Source of the DNA: Pontibacter akesuensis
GTDB taxonomy: Bacteria > Bacteroidota > Bacteroidia > Cytophagales > Hymenobacteraceae
Assembly: GCF_001611675.1 (NCBI RefSeq)
Contig: NZ_CP014766.1
Coordinates: 3,410,001-3,474,000 of the forward strand
Reading direction: 5' to 3'
DNA length: 64,000 nucleotides
A program made the position numbers and the translations under genes. This document shows positions 51,880-62,904 of the stretch, piece by piece; position 1 is the stretch's first letter, and every line of letters starts with the position of its first letter. A model generated the notes under the pieces. It was given only the letters and a program-made list of their open reading frames with translations, was not told where the DNA came from and searched no databases.

Positions 51880-52395
51880 TTACAGGTTGTCCTCCACTTG
51901 CAGGCCCAGCACGTTAGCCAATGCCTTTGCCACCTTCATGGCCTCTTTTTTACTTTCTGTATGGATCACGTAGTCAGGGGTGGCTTCTGCAGAAAAAAGC
52001 GCAATACTGTAAACGGTGATGGTGCGCCGCATGGTGGGGGAAATACCGTTTGGGATGTTCTGCGTGGTAGAAGTTGCGGCAGAGAGGCGAAGCTTTTTTA
52101 AGTCCGGCAGCGTTTTCCATTCTCCTGATTTGTAGCCTAGGATGGAAATGAATTCCCGGATGCTGCGCCGCTTTCTGTTTATTTGGATGCCGTAATACGT
52201 GAAACGCAGGGAAAGCCCCAGTAGCAACGCCACACCACTGATCACCATAGTCCTAACCTCGGCGCCCTCCTGCTCTAAAAACAGCGGACTAAGCCACACA
52301 AATACACCGATAGCCACAAATAGGAACCAAAAGTTGCTGGCGCCCCCAAAGACGTACCGGGTCCTTCGCTCGTATCGGTTTTTGGGGCTCTTCAT
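51880..52395 (-). CDS. Membrane protein with PH-like cytosolic domain, unknown
   Basis: 171 aa. Two helices close to the N-terminus (ASNFWFLFVAIGVFVWLSPL and VISGVALLLGLSLRFTYYGI) are followed by a basic, beta-rich domain (RSIREFISILGYKSGEWKTL, ITVYSIALFSAEATPDYVIH) and a C-terminal helix (KKEAMKVAKALANVLGL). The arrangement resembles PH-type membrane proteins; the end helix pattern is typical of that fold. Function unknown. It is upstream of the GNAT gene, 13 bases apart. Confidence 0.7.
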   Translation of the reverse strand: MKSPKNRYERRTRYVFGGASNFWFLFVAIGVFVWLSPLFLEQEGAEVRTMVISGVALLLGLSLRFTYYGIQINRKRRSIREFISILGYKSGEWKTLPDLKKLRLSAATSTTQNIPNGISPTMRRTITVYSIALFSAEATPDYVIHTESKKEAMKVAKALANVLGLQVEDNL

Positions 52396-52561
52396 GGCTG
52401 GTGCTGCTTGGTTTGTTTAAATGCTTCGTCTACTTACGCAATACGGTGGAGCTGGACAAGTACCTCCCCAAACTATCATGGCAGGAACTGAAAATTTAAT
52501 GAATAATGATAAGCAGGTGCTTAACGAGGGGCTGTGTTTTCAATGCTTTTCTAAAAATAAA

Positions 52562-52583
52562 AGGTCTGACCGTAGCCAGACCT
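52562..52583 (-). terminator. Terminator of the DUF2267 gene
   Basis: AGGTCTG (52562-52568) pairs with CAGACCT (52577-52583). On the minus strand it is followed by TTTTATTTTT. Confidence 0.75.
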
Positions 52584-52607
52584 CGTAAATTATTTTCTTT
52601 CCCATAC

Positions 52608-53033
52608 TTATGCGGGTACGGTAATATCAGAGTGTAGCGCCTGGGCTACCTGCTGGTACTGGCCCTCTGAAAGATGATCCCTTAGAAAGCTCATCACATC
52701 CTGAAAGGCGTAGAAGGCGTGATCCAGAGTGGGGAAGTCGGCTTCCTCGGCACCCGAATCCTTACTGCGGATATACTCCAGCCACTCGTCCTCGTGCCGG
52801 ATGCGCACAGGCTCGTGCATAGTGAAACCATCGAAATAAATCCCTTTCCAGATAATGGGCATCTGTGCCGCCAGGTGAATGGCTTCGGCGTGCTGAATGC
52901 GGTCTCGGATGGCGTGGAGCACCGCCCTGAATATACGCGCAGCCTTTTGCTCGTCTTCTATCCCCAGGTAGGTGCACACCTTGTGCAGCCAGGTCTTGGA
53001 GTCTTTCAAATAATTCTCAAAATTCATTGCCAT
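52608..53033 (-). CDS. DUF2267 domain protein
   Basis: 141 aa, all-helical, cytosolic. It begins FENYLKDSKTWLHKVCTYLG and has AARIFRAVLHAIRDRIQHAE, AIHLAAQMPIIWKGIYFDGF and VMSFLRDHLSEGQYQQVAQA, the standard blocks of DUF2267 (about 130-140 aa). The family is widespread and its function is not known to me; members often occur near general-stress genes. Monocistronic with its own terminator. Confidence 0.93.
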   Translation of the reverse strand: MAMNFENYLKDSKTWLHKVCTYLGIEDEQKAARIFRAVLHAIRDRIQHAEAIHLAAQMPIIWKGIYFDGFTMHEPVRIRHEDEWLEYIRSKDSGAEEADFPTLDHAFYAFQDVMSFLRDHLSEGQYQQVAQALHSDITVPA

Positions 53034-53703
53034 AGCTTGTCTTCATTTAAGGTGGAACATATACTATAAGCAACGATGAGATGGGACGAGGGTTTACCGC
53101 TTTGCCAAGTAGGAAGGAGGAAGAGGGAAAGGAGGTACTAGTACGGAATCAGATTGGCGGTCTTGCGTAATCTAGCCCCCTGGCTCCTTCTGGTCTAAGG
53201 AGGGGAGTTTTACCCCTCCCCAGCCCTCCCCTAAAAACAGGGGAGGGAGTTTGGCTGAAGCTCCGTCAGCCGTGGCTATCTGACTGATTCCAGTCCTTGG
53301 GTGGGGGTAGGGGCCCTCGAAAAGAGCGCCTTTGGAGTTTTTCGGTCCCGCTGGAGGCGGGATTGCAAAGCGAAGTGAGCAAAGAAAAGCTCCCAGCGCG
53401 ATGCCCAAGGACGAGGCCCCGCTCACATAGGCCCCCTACCCCAGCCGTGAGCGCTCCAAAGGTAGAAGTGAAGCAATAGGTATTCGGGAGCTGGAGGGTC
53501 AGCAGCAGCCTGAAAGGATAGCTTGATTCAAGTTACAGAATGCTGTGGCTATGCAAGTATGGCTGCAGCAGTCGACGGCACAAGCGGACGCTTGCGCCAC
53601 TACCACACAAGAACCACTAGAAACCTGCTTAAACTGCCGCTGCTCCTGCAGAGCTGGCATACTTTTAGATATACAGCTATTATATATTCAAAACCTCAAA
53701 ACT
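53034..53703. other. Intergenic region with composite palindromic repeat
   Basis: No credible gene; the frames at 53172-53426 (minus) and 53297-53479 (plus) are translations of repeat DNA. The region carries the element listed at 53180-53465. Confidence 0.5.
53180..53465. repeat. GC-rich composite palindromic repeat element
   Basis: CCCTCCCCT (53224-53232) and AGGGGAGGG (53239-53247) form a tight hairpin. Further complementary pairs are CCTTGGG/CCCAAGG, GGGTAGGGGCC/GGCCCCCTACCCC and CCTTTGGAG/CTCCAAAGG between the two halves. It looks like one copy of an interspersed non-coding family. A simpler relative sits at 56748-56781. Confidence 0.55.
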
Positions 53704-54357
53704 ATGAAAAGAGCACATCAGGGACTTTGGGCTGCACTATTCGCAGTAAGCCTATTAAGCAGTTGCAGCGTGGAAAAAGAGCAGCAGGAGGACGATTACC
53801 TGCAGGTAATTGGTGAAGCGGAGATGCCGATGGATGAAGCCGGCTACCGGCTTAACCTGTCCTACAACGGCCCGATGCACATCCGGCATAAGTTTGCCGC
53901 CTGGGCTGACTCCCTGGCAAAGGAACTGCCAGGTATGGCCCTCATCAACGAGAGTGTTTACATGAACTACATGCCGGAGGAAATCGGAAAGCAGAAGCTG
54001 CGGCCGGACATGTTCCAGACCAGTGTTTCTTACAATGTGACGGTGCCGGACAGCGCCACGTACGGCCGCATTGTGCGGGACGCGCTGGCTCACCAGTTTC
54101 CGTTTAACCTGAACGTGAGCGGCACCTTTGTGGAGGAGGCCAAACGGGGGCAGTTGCAGCAGGAACTCATGGCCCAGGCACTGGAAAACGCAAAGGCAAA
54201 GCTGAACAGTTTAAGTGGGGGAGCAGGTGCTTACAAAATCGTAGGCATAGAGGAGCTCGATAGTAACCAACCGTACGGCCCCGAATATTACGATTTCAAC
54301 CGCAAGATGGTCTCCAGGGTAAAAGTGAAGGCGAGGCTGAACGCTGAGGAGGATTAA
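53704..54357 (+). CDS. SIMPL-domain-like (DUF541) lipoprotein
   Basis: 217 aa from ATG 53704. Lipobox LSSC, then an acidic spacer. The body starts YLQVIGEAEMPMDEAGYRLN and ends with LMAQALENAKAKLNSLSGGA, GAYKIVGIEELDSNQPY and RKMVSRVKVKARLN. That is the helix-strand pattern of SIMPL/DUF541 proteins (periplasmic, trimer-of-dimers rings, linked to oxidative or envelope stress). The central region is less typical, so the family is tentative. Monocistronic, upstream of gyrB. Confidence 0.7.
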   Translation: MKRAHQGLWAALFAVSLLSSCSVEKEQQEDDYLQVIGEAEMPMDEAGYRLNLSYNGPMHIRHKFAAWADSLAKELPGMALINESVYMNYMPEEIGKQKLRPDMFQTSVSYNVTVPDSATYGRIVRDALAHQFPFNLNVSGTFVEEAKRGQLQQELMAQALENAKAKLNSLSGGAGAYKIVGIEELDSNQPYGPEYYDFNRKMVSRVKVKARLNAEED

Positions 54358-56647
<2,290 letters not shown>

Positions 56648-56672
56648 CATTTGCAGCATAGAATTACCAAAG

Positions 56673-56700
56673 AAGGCCAGCTAGTGTAGCTGGCCTTTTT
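56673..56700 (+). terminator. Terminator of gyrB
   Basis: AAGGCCAGCTA (56673-56683) and TAGCTGGCCTT (56687-56697) with loop GTG and trailing T. Confidence 0.85.
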
Positions 56701-56747
56701 AATTGGTGCCTGCTTAATCGTTTTGCCGCAGTTCAGGCAACACAACT

Positions 56748-56781
56748 CCCTCGCCTCTTGGGGAGAGGGTTGAGGCGAGGG
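56748..56781. repeat. Short GC-rich palindrome
   Basis: CCCTCGCCTC (56748-56757) and GAGGCGAGGG (56772-56781) are exact complements around TTGGGGAGAGGGTT. It is probably a member of the same intergenic repeat family as 53180-53465. Confidence 0.6.
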
Positions 56782-56969
56782 GGTTACGCATACTTCAGCA
56801 GCACCCTTATGCTTCATTTATACATGCTGAAGCCTGTAACTACTTCTCTGGCACAAACAGTTATCCCTAATTATGAAGAAAGGTTTTTGTGCCCTGTGTT
56901 ACACAAAGTTACATTCGATAGCTATGAAAATATATTTCTAGAATATATAGGAAATGTCGGAGCAGTATT

Positions 56970-57003
56970 TACCTTTGTAGTGTACTATGTAACTAATACA
57001 CTA
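56970..57003 (+). promoter_or_regulatory. -7 box and YtrA-like operator of the ABC operon
   Basis: TACCTTTG (56970-56977) is a perfect -7 box. Directly after it TAGTGTA (56978-56984), 12 bases, TACACTA (56997-57003) form an inverted repeat covering the expected transcription start, 13 bases before the ATPase ATG. AGTGTA...TACACT is, from memory, the operator of B. subtilis YtrA, a GntR repressor of an analogous ABC operon. The YtrA-like regulator is encoded third in this operon, so autorepression is likely. Confidence 0.7.
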
Positions 57004-57016
57004 GCCAAGTGAGGGT

Positions 57017-57871
57017 ATGATACAAATCGACAATCTTAGTTTTGGGTATCCAGGAAAAAAGACGCTGTTCCAGAACCTACAGCTCTCGCTTCACAAAGGG
57101 CACATTTACGGCTTGCTGGGCAAGAATGGCGCCGGTAAGTCCACGCTGCTGAAGAACATGGTGGGCCTGGGTTTCCCGACCGAGGGGAGATGCCTGGTAA
57201 ACGGGCAGAATGCCTCGAGTAGAACCGTTGAGCTCCTGCAGGACCTGTACTTCCTGCCGGAGGAGATTTACCTGCCTTCCCAAACCTTGGCGAAATACGC
57301 CCGGACAACTGCCTGCTTCTATCCTAGGTTCAGCGATACAGACTTTAACCATTACCTGGGCGAGTTTGGTGTTTCGCGCGAGGAAGTGCTGCCGGAGATG
57401 TCTTTTGGGCAACAGAAAAAGGCTTTGATTGCCTTTGCCCTGGCCACCAATACAAGTCTTTTGGTGATGGACGAGCCAACCAACGGCCTGGACATCCCCT
57501 CTAAAGTGCAGTTCCGCCGCATTATTGCCTCGGCGCTTACCGAAGACCGTTGCATGATCATCTCAACGCACCAGGTGCGCGACCTGGACAGCCTGATTGA
57601 TACGCTGGTGGTGCTCCACAACCAGGAGATTGTGCTGAACCAGGAGCTGGAAGCCATCGCTGATAAGCTCACATTTACGACGCTTTCTTCCACTCAGGGA
57701 ATGGATGTGCTCTACGCCGAGAATTCAGTGAAAGGCAAGCACGTGATTATGCCCAATACAGCCGGCACTTACAGCAGGGTAGACATGGAGCTGCTCTTCA
57801 ATGCGATCATCAATGGTGATAAATCTATACTAACATTCCTGAACAGACCTGTATATGCAAAACAAGTTTAG
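57017..57871 (+). CDS. ABC transporter ATP-binding protein (YtrB-like)
   Basis: 284 aa. Walker A GKNGAGKSTLLKNM, Q-loop region PEEIYLPSQ, signature MSFGQQKKALIAFAL (MSFGQ instead of the common LSGGQ), Walker B LLVMDEPTNGLD, H-loop STHQVRD. The C-terminal extension of about 70 residues is typical of YtrB/YxlF-type ATPases. It energises a small exporter of unknown substrate, often induced by cell-wall antibiotics in Firmicutes. The gene overlaps the permease start by 17 bases. Confidence 0.93.
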   Translation: MIQIDNLSFGYPGKKTLFQNLQLSLHKGHIYGLLGKNGAGKSTLLKNMVGLGFPTEGRCLVNGQNASSRTVELLQDLYFLPEEIYLPSQTLAKYARTTACFYPRFSDTDFNHYLGEFGVSREEVLPEMSFGQQKKALIAFALATNTSLLVMDEPTNGLDIPSKVQFRRIIASALTEDRCMIISTHQVRDLDSLIDTLVVLHNQEIVLNQELEAIADKLTFTTLSSTQGMDVLYAENSVKGKHVIMPNTAGTYSRVDMELLFNAIINGDKSILTFLNRPVYAKQV

Positions 57872-58631
57872 CTTTCGCCGCTTCAGCATGTTGTTTCAGA
57901 AGCATACTTCTGAATACCTCTCTGGCTACCTGATGGCGGTGGTGGTGTTGCTGGGCGTGCTGATTTTGTTCCTGGGCGGTGCTGCCTATCTAGATAGTGC
58001 GCCTTTGTCAGAGAACCTGCAGGCGCTTGTGTTTGCCCTCTTGTTCTTTGGGTTCGGTTTTATATTTACGAGTGGCGTGTTTGCCAGCCTTGGCGATAAG
58101 AACAAAGCTATCTCATTTCTTACCTTGCCCGCTTCGCACTTCGAGAAGTACCTGGTCGGGTGGATCTATTCCTTCCTGTTTTTCTCGCTGGTGTACGTGG
58201 CCTGCTTTTACCTGGTGGCTGCCGTCGTGCTTCGTATGGATACGAACCCGGGGCAGGAGTCAGACCTGCTCGACATGTTCACGGGGGATAGAAGGATGTA
58301 CATGTCCTTTGTGTTTTATGCGCTGCTGCACGGGCTGGCCATTTTTGGAAGCGCCTTTTTCAAAAAAGGGCATTTCATCAAATCAGCCTTTGCCTTTGTT
58401 GTCATCATGCTCCTCATCATTTTACTTAATGAGCAGGTGATGCAGCTGGTATGGAGCCGCGATTTGAAGGGGGCTGTGCCGTTTAGCGACATCACCTTCC
58501 TGGAGAACCAGGAACTAATGCGAATCGCACCTCCTGAGGGGCTGCAGAGTCTCGCATATGGCATACCTGTGGTGTTGGCAGTACTTTTCTGGGCGGCGGC
58601 TTACAGCCTGCTGAAAGAGAAGCAAGTTTAA
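57855..58631 (+). CDS. ABC transporter permease-like membrane protein
   Basis: 258 aa, six hydrophobic segments: YLMAVVVLLGVLILFLGGAA, LVFALLFFGFGFIFTSGVFA, YLVGWIYSFLFFSLVYVACF, FVFYALLHGLAIFGSAFF, AFAFVVIMLLIILL and GIPVVLAVLFWAAAYSLL. The loop NKAISFLTLPASHFEKYLVG is a hallmark of Bacteroidota permeases of this ABC type. It overlaps the ATPase gene by 17 bases and precedes the GntR gene by 13 bases. It probably forms the membrane part of the exporter. Confidence 0.85.
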   Translation: MQNKFSFRRFSMLFQKHTSEYLSGYLMAVVVLLGVLILFLGGAAYLDSAPLSENLQALVFALLFFGFGFIFTSGVFASLGDKNKAISFLTLPASHFEKYLVGWIYSFLFFSLVYVACFYLVAAVVLRMDTNPGQESDLLDMFTGDRRMYMSFVFYALLHGLAIFGSAFFKKGHFIKSAFAFVVIMLLIILLNEQVMQLVWSRDLKGAVPFSDITFLENQELMRIAPPEGLQSLAYGIPVVLAVLFWAAAYSLLKEKQV

Positions 58632-58644
58632 AAGAAAGAAACGT

Positions 58645-59025
58645 ATGGAGTTTAGAAGCAACGAGGCTATTTACTTGCAGATAGCAGCCTATGTCAGCGA
58701 GAATATCCTGCTGGGTAAATGGGCGCCCGAAGATAAAATACCGTCGGTGCGGGAGCTGGCTGTGGAGTTGGAGGTAAACCCCAATACAGTAATGCGCACC
58801 TACGAATTCCTGCAAAACCAGGAAGTGATCTACAACAAGCGGGGCATCGGATTTTTTGTGGCGCCCACAGGCCCGAAGAAGATTATCGCTTACCGCAAAG
58901 AGACTTTCCTGCAGCAGGACCTGCCCGAATTCTTCCGCAATATTTTTCTGCTGGAGATTGGCCTGGAGGAGATCCAGGAGAAGTATGAGCAATTTGTATC
59001 CACAAACTACGAACTGAAAAACTAA
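58645..59025 (+). CDS. GntR-family regulator, YtrA subfamily
   Basis: 126 aa. Winged helix at the N-terminus: AIYLQIAAYVSENILLGKWA, EDKIPSVRELAVELEVNPNT, VMRTYEFLQNQEVIYNKRGI. The short C-terminal tail (about 45 residues, helix pair) defines the YtrA subfamily, which lacks the FadR/HutC effector domain. It is the likely repressor of its own operon through the AGTGTA...TACACT palindrome at 56979-57002. Co-transcribed with the ABC genes and followed after 6 bases by the GIN-domain gene. Confidence 0.93.
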   Translation: MEFRSNEAIYLQIAAYVSENILLGKWAPEDKIPSVRELAVELEVNPNTVMRTYEFLQNQEVIYNKRGIGFFVAPTGPKKIIAYRKETFLQQDLPEFFRNIFLLEIGLEEIQEKYEQFVSTNYELKN

Positions 59026-59031
59026 GCCACC

Positions 59032-59778
59032 ATGAAAGCGAGTAGCAAATTTGTACTGACAGCGGTGCTGTTTTTTGTCGCCACCGCAGTGGCCTACAAC
59101 ACTGTGCTCACGGCCGAGTACAGAAAAGGAGAATACAAAGATCCCTACCTGAACTACAGCGACCTGAACCTGAAGGGCTTCACCGATGTTGCCATTAGCG
59201 GCGCCCATAACATGCGCTTTAAGGTGATACAGGGCGAACACAAGGTGTATGTGCACAAGAACGCCGCAGCGTATGTGCAGGTAAAGCAGGATGGCAATCG
59301 TTTAATAGTGCGTACAGTGTTGCCGGAGAAGGTAAATTACCAGAGTAACATATACCAAGTGGTGATTGCTGTGCCTGAGCTGAAAAGTCTGCAAACGGAC
59401 GCTGCCTATACGTCCAACGGCGAAGAGGTGATAATCGATAATGCTATGGAGCTTTTTACAGGGTACAGCGGCGTAAGCGTGGTATTAGAAGACCTGGAGG
59501 TAGACAGCCTGAGCCTAACACAGGACCACGGCAGCAAAGTTACCCTGAAGAACAACAGGATCAATGCGTTGCATGCTACTGTTGGCATGAAAAGTAACAG
59601 CTACTCCATACTTGAGCTCTACAGCAGCAACAAAATAGCGAATGCTGACTTGCAGATCCAAAACAGAAGCGAGCTGGTGATGCAGGATCTGCGCATTCCG
59701 AACCTGAACTACACCTTCTCAGAGCGTGCGAAGGCCACGATGACGGGCGCTTCTTTGGCCTCTGTTTTAAAGAAATAA
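59032..59778 (+). CDS. GIN-domain (DUF2807-like) exported protein
   Basis: 248 aa. N-terminal membrane segment (FVLTAVLFFVATAVAYNTVL), no lipobox. It continues with repetitive beta-helix-like strands: LNLKGFTDVAISGAHNMRFK, IYQVVIAVPELKSLQTDAAY, LEVDSLSLTQDHGSKVTLKN, LQIQNRSELVMQDLRI. This is the pattern of the GIN/DUF2807 putative adhesin domain, here divergent. Usual members are 220-250 aa. It starts 6 bases after the GntR gene, so it is regulated with the ABC exporter. Role unknown; envelope-stress related by association. Confidence 0.8.
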   Translation: MKASSKFVLTAVLFFVATAVAYNTVLTAEYRKGEYKDPYLNYSDLNLKGFTDVAISGAHNMRFKVIQGEHKVYVHKNAAAYVQVKQDGNRLIVRTVLPEKVNYQSNIYQVVIAVPELKSLQTDAAYTSNGEEVIIDNAMELFTGYSGVSVVLEDLEVDSLSLTQDHGSKVTLKNNRINALHATVGMKSNSYSILELYSSNKIANADLQIQNRSELVMQDLRIPNLNYTFSERAKATMTGASLASVLKK

Positions 59779-59816
59779 CTATTACAAATACAGCCTGCCT
59801 GGTACAACTTAAGATT

Positions 59817-60107
59817 ATGAAAAAAAGCACAAAAATGCTCGGATTGGCGGTTCTCCCGCTATTGGTTGCAGGTATGGTTTTCCAGGCCGTACTTCCTCCG
59901 ACCACAGCGGGAGTGCCCTCAACAGGAAGCGAGCTGCAAGCGGGAGAGGGGCAGTTGGCGGCTTTCTGGCACGAAACGGTGAAGCAGCTCACCGTGGTGG
60001 TGGCCCTGCCACAGTACCAGTTTCTGGAAGAAGAGGAGCAGGCTTCGGAAGACACGCCGCTGGTGTCTACTTCCGGATTGCTGCAACTATTGGAGATGGT
60101 TTTGTAA
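59817..60107 (+). CDS. Small exported hypothetical protein at the end of the YtrA-like operon
   Basis: 96 aa. Signal-like N-terminus (KMLGLAVLPLLVAGMVFQA), then a polar chain with a hydrophobic helix (ELTVVVALPQYQFLEEEEQA region) and a C-terminal helical end. No family. It starts 38 bases after the GIN-domain gene. Real coding is likely from position and composition. Confidence 0.5.
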   Translation: MKKSTKMLGLAVLPLLVAGMVFQAVLPPTTAGVPSTGSELQAGEGQLAAFWHETVKQLTVVVALPQYQFLEEEEQASEDTPLVSTSGLLQLLEMVL

Positions 60108-60378
60108 GCAGTGGTTTAAGTAAAAAGAGCTGCCGACGCAGTTTCATTGGTCATCTATCAAGTATAACCACACCAGCGTATTACGCGCGGGGGATGCGGC
60201 AGGTAACACGGCTGCATCCCCCGCTGCCGTTTAGAAGCTCCCGAAAATCAAGCCGTAAATAAATTTTAAGCGTAATATGAAGGAATAGCTATACTTTCTC
60301 CTTAAATTATGGGTTTAGAAGTATAGCCGGCGTCGGCACATCTCCTGTGCCTTTTTGCCCCTGATAATACACGAAAAC

Positions 60379-62505
60379 ATGCTGATTAATAAGGTTTCTG
60401 ACCAGATAAAGAGAAGTAAGTATATTAGCCGCGACCTTAGCTGGATGCGCTTTAATTACCGGGTACTGGACCAGGCCCGCGATACGAACAAATGCCTTTT
60501 CGACCGCCTCAAGTTCCTGGCTATCACCTCATCCAACCTCGATGAGTTCTTCATGATCCGGGTGGGCAGTTTGTACAACTACATCGATTACGGCAAAGAG
60601 CGCCTCGACTACTCGGGGCTGCGCGAGCTGCCGTTCCGAAAGAAGCTGCTCGATTACGCGCACCGCTTCGTCAATGACCAGTACCTCACGTTCAACAACG
60701 AGCTGAAGCCGCTTTTCGCCGCCAACGGCTGTGACATTCTGAAGCCAGCCGAACTGACCGAGATAGAGCAGAAAAAGGTGGATTCGTATTTTAAGAACAC
60801 CATCTACCCGATGCTCACACCCATGGTGTTCGACAATTACCATGGCTTCCCGCTGCTGATGAACCAGCTGCTGACCTTCGGTGTGGTAACGCGCACCACC
60901 GACGAGGGAAAGCCGCAGGATCGCGTGACCTTTGTGCAGATTCCGCAGAACCTAACCCGTTTCTACGAGATCAACCGCAAGGACAAGATCATTTTCGTGC
61001 CGATTGAGGACATCGTGCGCTGGAAGATCAAAAAACTGTTCCGCAACGTGGAGATTGTGTCGGTGAACCTGTTCCGCATTACCCGAAACGGCGATTATAC
61101 GCTGGAGGAATCAGACGACCTGGAGGCGGATTTTGTGCAGGAGATAAAATCGAAGCTGAAGACGCGCAAGAAGGGGCGCGTGGTGCGCCTGGAGGTGGAG
61201 CGGAACCCGTCGCAGTTTATGATGCGCATTCTGAAGGAGCGCTGGACAATTGACAATGCGAACGTGTTCACCATCAACAGCCTGATCGACCTGCGCAGCT
61301 TGTGGCAGATCATCAACCACCGCCACTTCAGGGACAGGGGCTTTAAGCAGCCTTCTTCTATCCCACCGCGAAGCCTGCCCAACGACGGCGTGGATCTTTT
61401 TGAGTACCTGAAGGAGCACGACGTACTGCTGCATCACCCTTACAACAGCATGGAGCCGGTGGTGAATTTGCTGGAGCGTGCCGCCGAAGACCCGTCTGTG
61501 CTGGGCATCAAGCAAACCATCTACCGCCTAGCGGACCAGAGCCGGGTGACGGCAGCCTTACTAAAGGCAGCCGAGAACGGCAAGCACGTGTCGGTGCTGT
61601 TTGAGGTGAAGGCGCGCTTTGACGAGGAGCGGAACATAAAGGAGGGGGAGCGTTTGGAGAAAGCCGGATGTTTTGTGATTTATGGCATCAGCAAGTATAA
61701 AACGCACACCAAAATGCTGATGATCATCCGGAAGGAAGGGGAGAAGGTGACGCGCTATGTGCACATCGGCAGCGGTAACTATAACGAGTCCACCGCCCGC
61801 CTCTATACCGACGTGAGCCTGCTGACTACGAATGAAATTTATGCCCACGACGTATCGGAGTTCTTTAACGTAATTACCGGCCACTCGCGCCCCAACGATT
61901 ACAAGTACCTGATGACCTCGCCCAAGAATATGCGCAACCAGCTGATTGAGCTGATCCGGCATGAGGCGCGTAACGCAAAGAAAGGACTGAAAAGCGGCAT
62001 TGTGATCAAAATAAACTCGCTGGAAGACAGGGAGGTGATCGATGAGTTCTACAAAGCTTCGAAAGCAGGTGTGCCGATCAAGCTGATCGTGCGCGGCATC
62101 TGCTGCCTGCGTCCGGGGCGGGAGGATCTGAGCGAGAACATCACTGTGAAAAGCATTGTGGGGGAATACCTGGAGCACGCGCGCCTGTACTACTTCCATA
62201 ACAACGGGGCGCCCAAAGTATACAGCGGCAGCGCCGACTGCATGGTGCGCAGCTTCGACCGCCGCATAGAGGCCCTCTTCCTGATCACGAACGAGGAGCT
62301 TAAAAACGAGGCTATCCGTATTCTGCACTACAACCTGGAGGACAATCAGAACTCTTACACTATGCGCGAAGACGGCACCTACATCAAGCGCCGTAACAGC
62401 GCCAACGAAGTGGCCGTGGACCTGCACAAGCTATTCTACAGCAAGAACAGCGTTGTAGAGGAAGTGGTAGAGTTGTTTCAAAGTCCGAAGGAGATCCATC
62501 AATAA
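60379..62505 (+). CDS. ppk1: Polyphosphate kinase 1
   Basis: 708 aa from ATG 60379 (a TTG at 60355 is possible). PPK1 transfers the gamma phosphate of ATP to polyphosphate, reversibly. N-domain YISRDLSWMRFNYRVLDQAR and the SSNLDEFFMIRVGSL block are intact. The first phospholipase-D-like domain contains NGKHVSVLFEVKARFDEERN and SKYKTHTKMLMIIR, with the autophosphorylated His in THTKM. VHIGSGNYNESTARLYTDVS follows, and the second domain has IVRGICCLRPG with NNGAPKVYSGSADCMVRSFDRR. The length is standard. It is convergent with ppx, which degrades the product. Confidence 0.96.
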   Translation: MLINKVSDQIKRSKYISRDLSWMRFNYRVLDQARDTNKCLFDRLKFLAITSSNLDEFFMIRVGSLYNYIDYGKERLDYSGLRELPFRKKLLDYAHRFVNDQYLTFNNELKPLFAANGCDILKPAELTEIEQKKVDSYFKNTIYPMLTPMVFDNYHGFPLLMNQLLTFGVVTRTTDEGKPQDRVTFVQIPQNLTRFYEINRKDKIIFVPIEDIVRWKIKKLFRNVEIVSVNLFRITRNGDYTLEESDDLEADFVQEIKSKLKTRKKGRVVRLEVERNPSQFMMRILKERWTIDNANVFTINSLIDLRSLWQIINHRHFRDRGFKQPSSIPPRSLPNDGVDLFEYLKEHDVLLHHPYNSMEPVVNLLERAAEDPSVLGIKQTIYRLADQSRVTAALLKAAENGKHVSVLFEVKARFDEERNIKEGERLEKAGCFVIYGISKYKTHTKMLMIIRKEGEKVTRYVHIGSGNYNESTARLYTDVSLLTTNEIYAHDVSEFFNVITGHSRPNDYKYLMTSPKNMRNQLIELIRHEARNAKKGLKSGIVIKINSLEDREVIDEFYKASKAGVPIKLIVRGICCLRPGREDLSENITVKSIVGEYLEHARLYYFHNNGAPKVYSGSADCMVRSFDRRIEALFLITNEELKNEAIRILHYNLEDNQNSYTMREDGTYIKRRNSANEVAVDLHKLFYSKNSVVEEVVELFQSPKEIHQ

Positions 62506-62544
62506 AAAAGGCCGGAGCAGTTTCAACTGCTCCGGCCTTTTTTT
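62504..62544. terminator. Terminator after ppk1, usable from both sides
   Basis: GGCCGGAGCAGTT and AACTGCTCCGGCC form the core stem around TC, flanked by A6 on the left and T7 on the right, overlapping the last bases of ppk1. Confidence 0.85.
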
Positions 62545-62904
62545 AACCGCTCTGGGAAGTATAATAGCCAAATATAAGGGCAGCCTTGAATGGTATTTAA
62601 TCTCATTGAGATAATCCGACACCCCTCATGGTACTGTCGTCGAGATGACAAGTGGGGGAATGCATCCAATTTTGGCTCAAGTGCCAAAGTATAGCCTGCT
62701 TATAATTCGCTGGCTGCTGCATTTGCCCCTGTAGGGCAGTGTAGTCAGAAACTCCACTTTCACGCTACGTCACGAATCTAAAAATTCGCGGCAGATATTA
62801 AATTGTAATTAGAGGCTTTTGCTGCAAGTATGGCGAATTGCCTTACAAATGAAAAGCCCTTTGGAAGAGGCAGGTTGAATGTAGCGAGTTATACTTGGCA
62901 GTCT
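62545..62904. other. Intergenic between ppk1 and ppx
   Basis: 360 bases, no gene. GTCGTCGAGATGACA (about 62636-62650) looks like a fragment of a REP-type repeat, and several AAGTATA motifs are present. Confidence 0.4.

Noticed and set aside
53172..53426. 84-codon minus-strand frame
   Set aside because: It translates the palindromic repeat DNA; Pro/Gly-rich text without start signal or family.
56758..57012. 84-codon plus-strand frame before the ABC operon
   Set aside because: It begins in a palindromic repeat and runs through the promoter and operator of the ABC operon.
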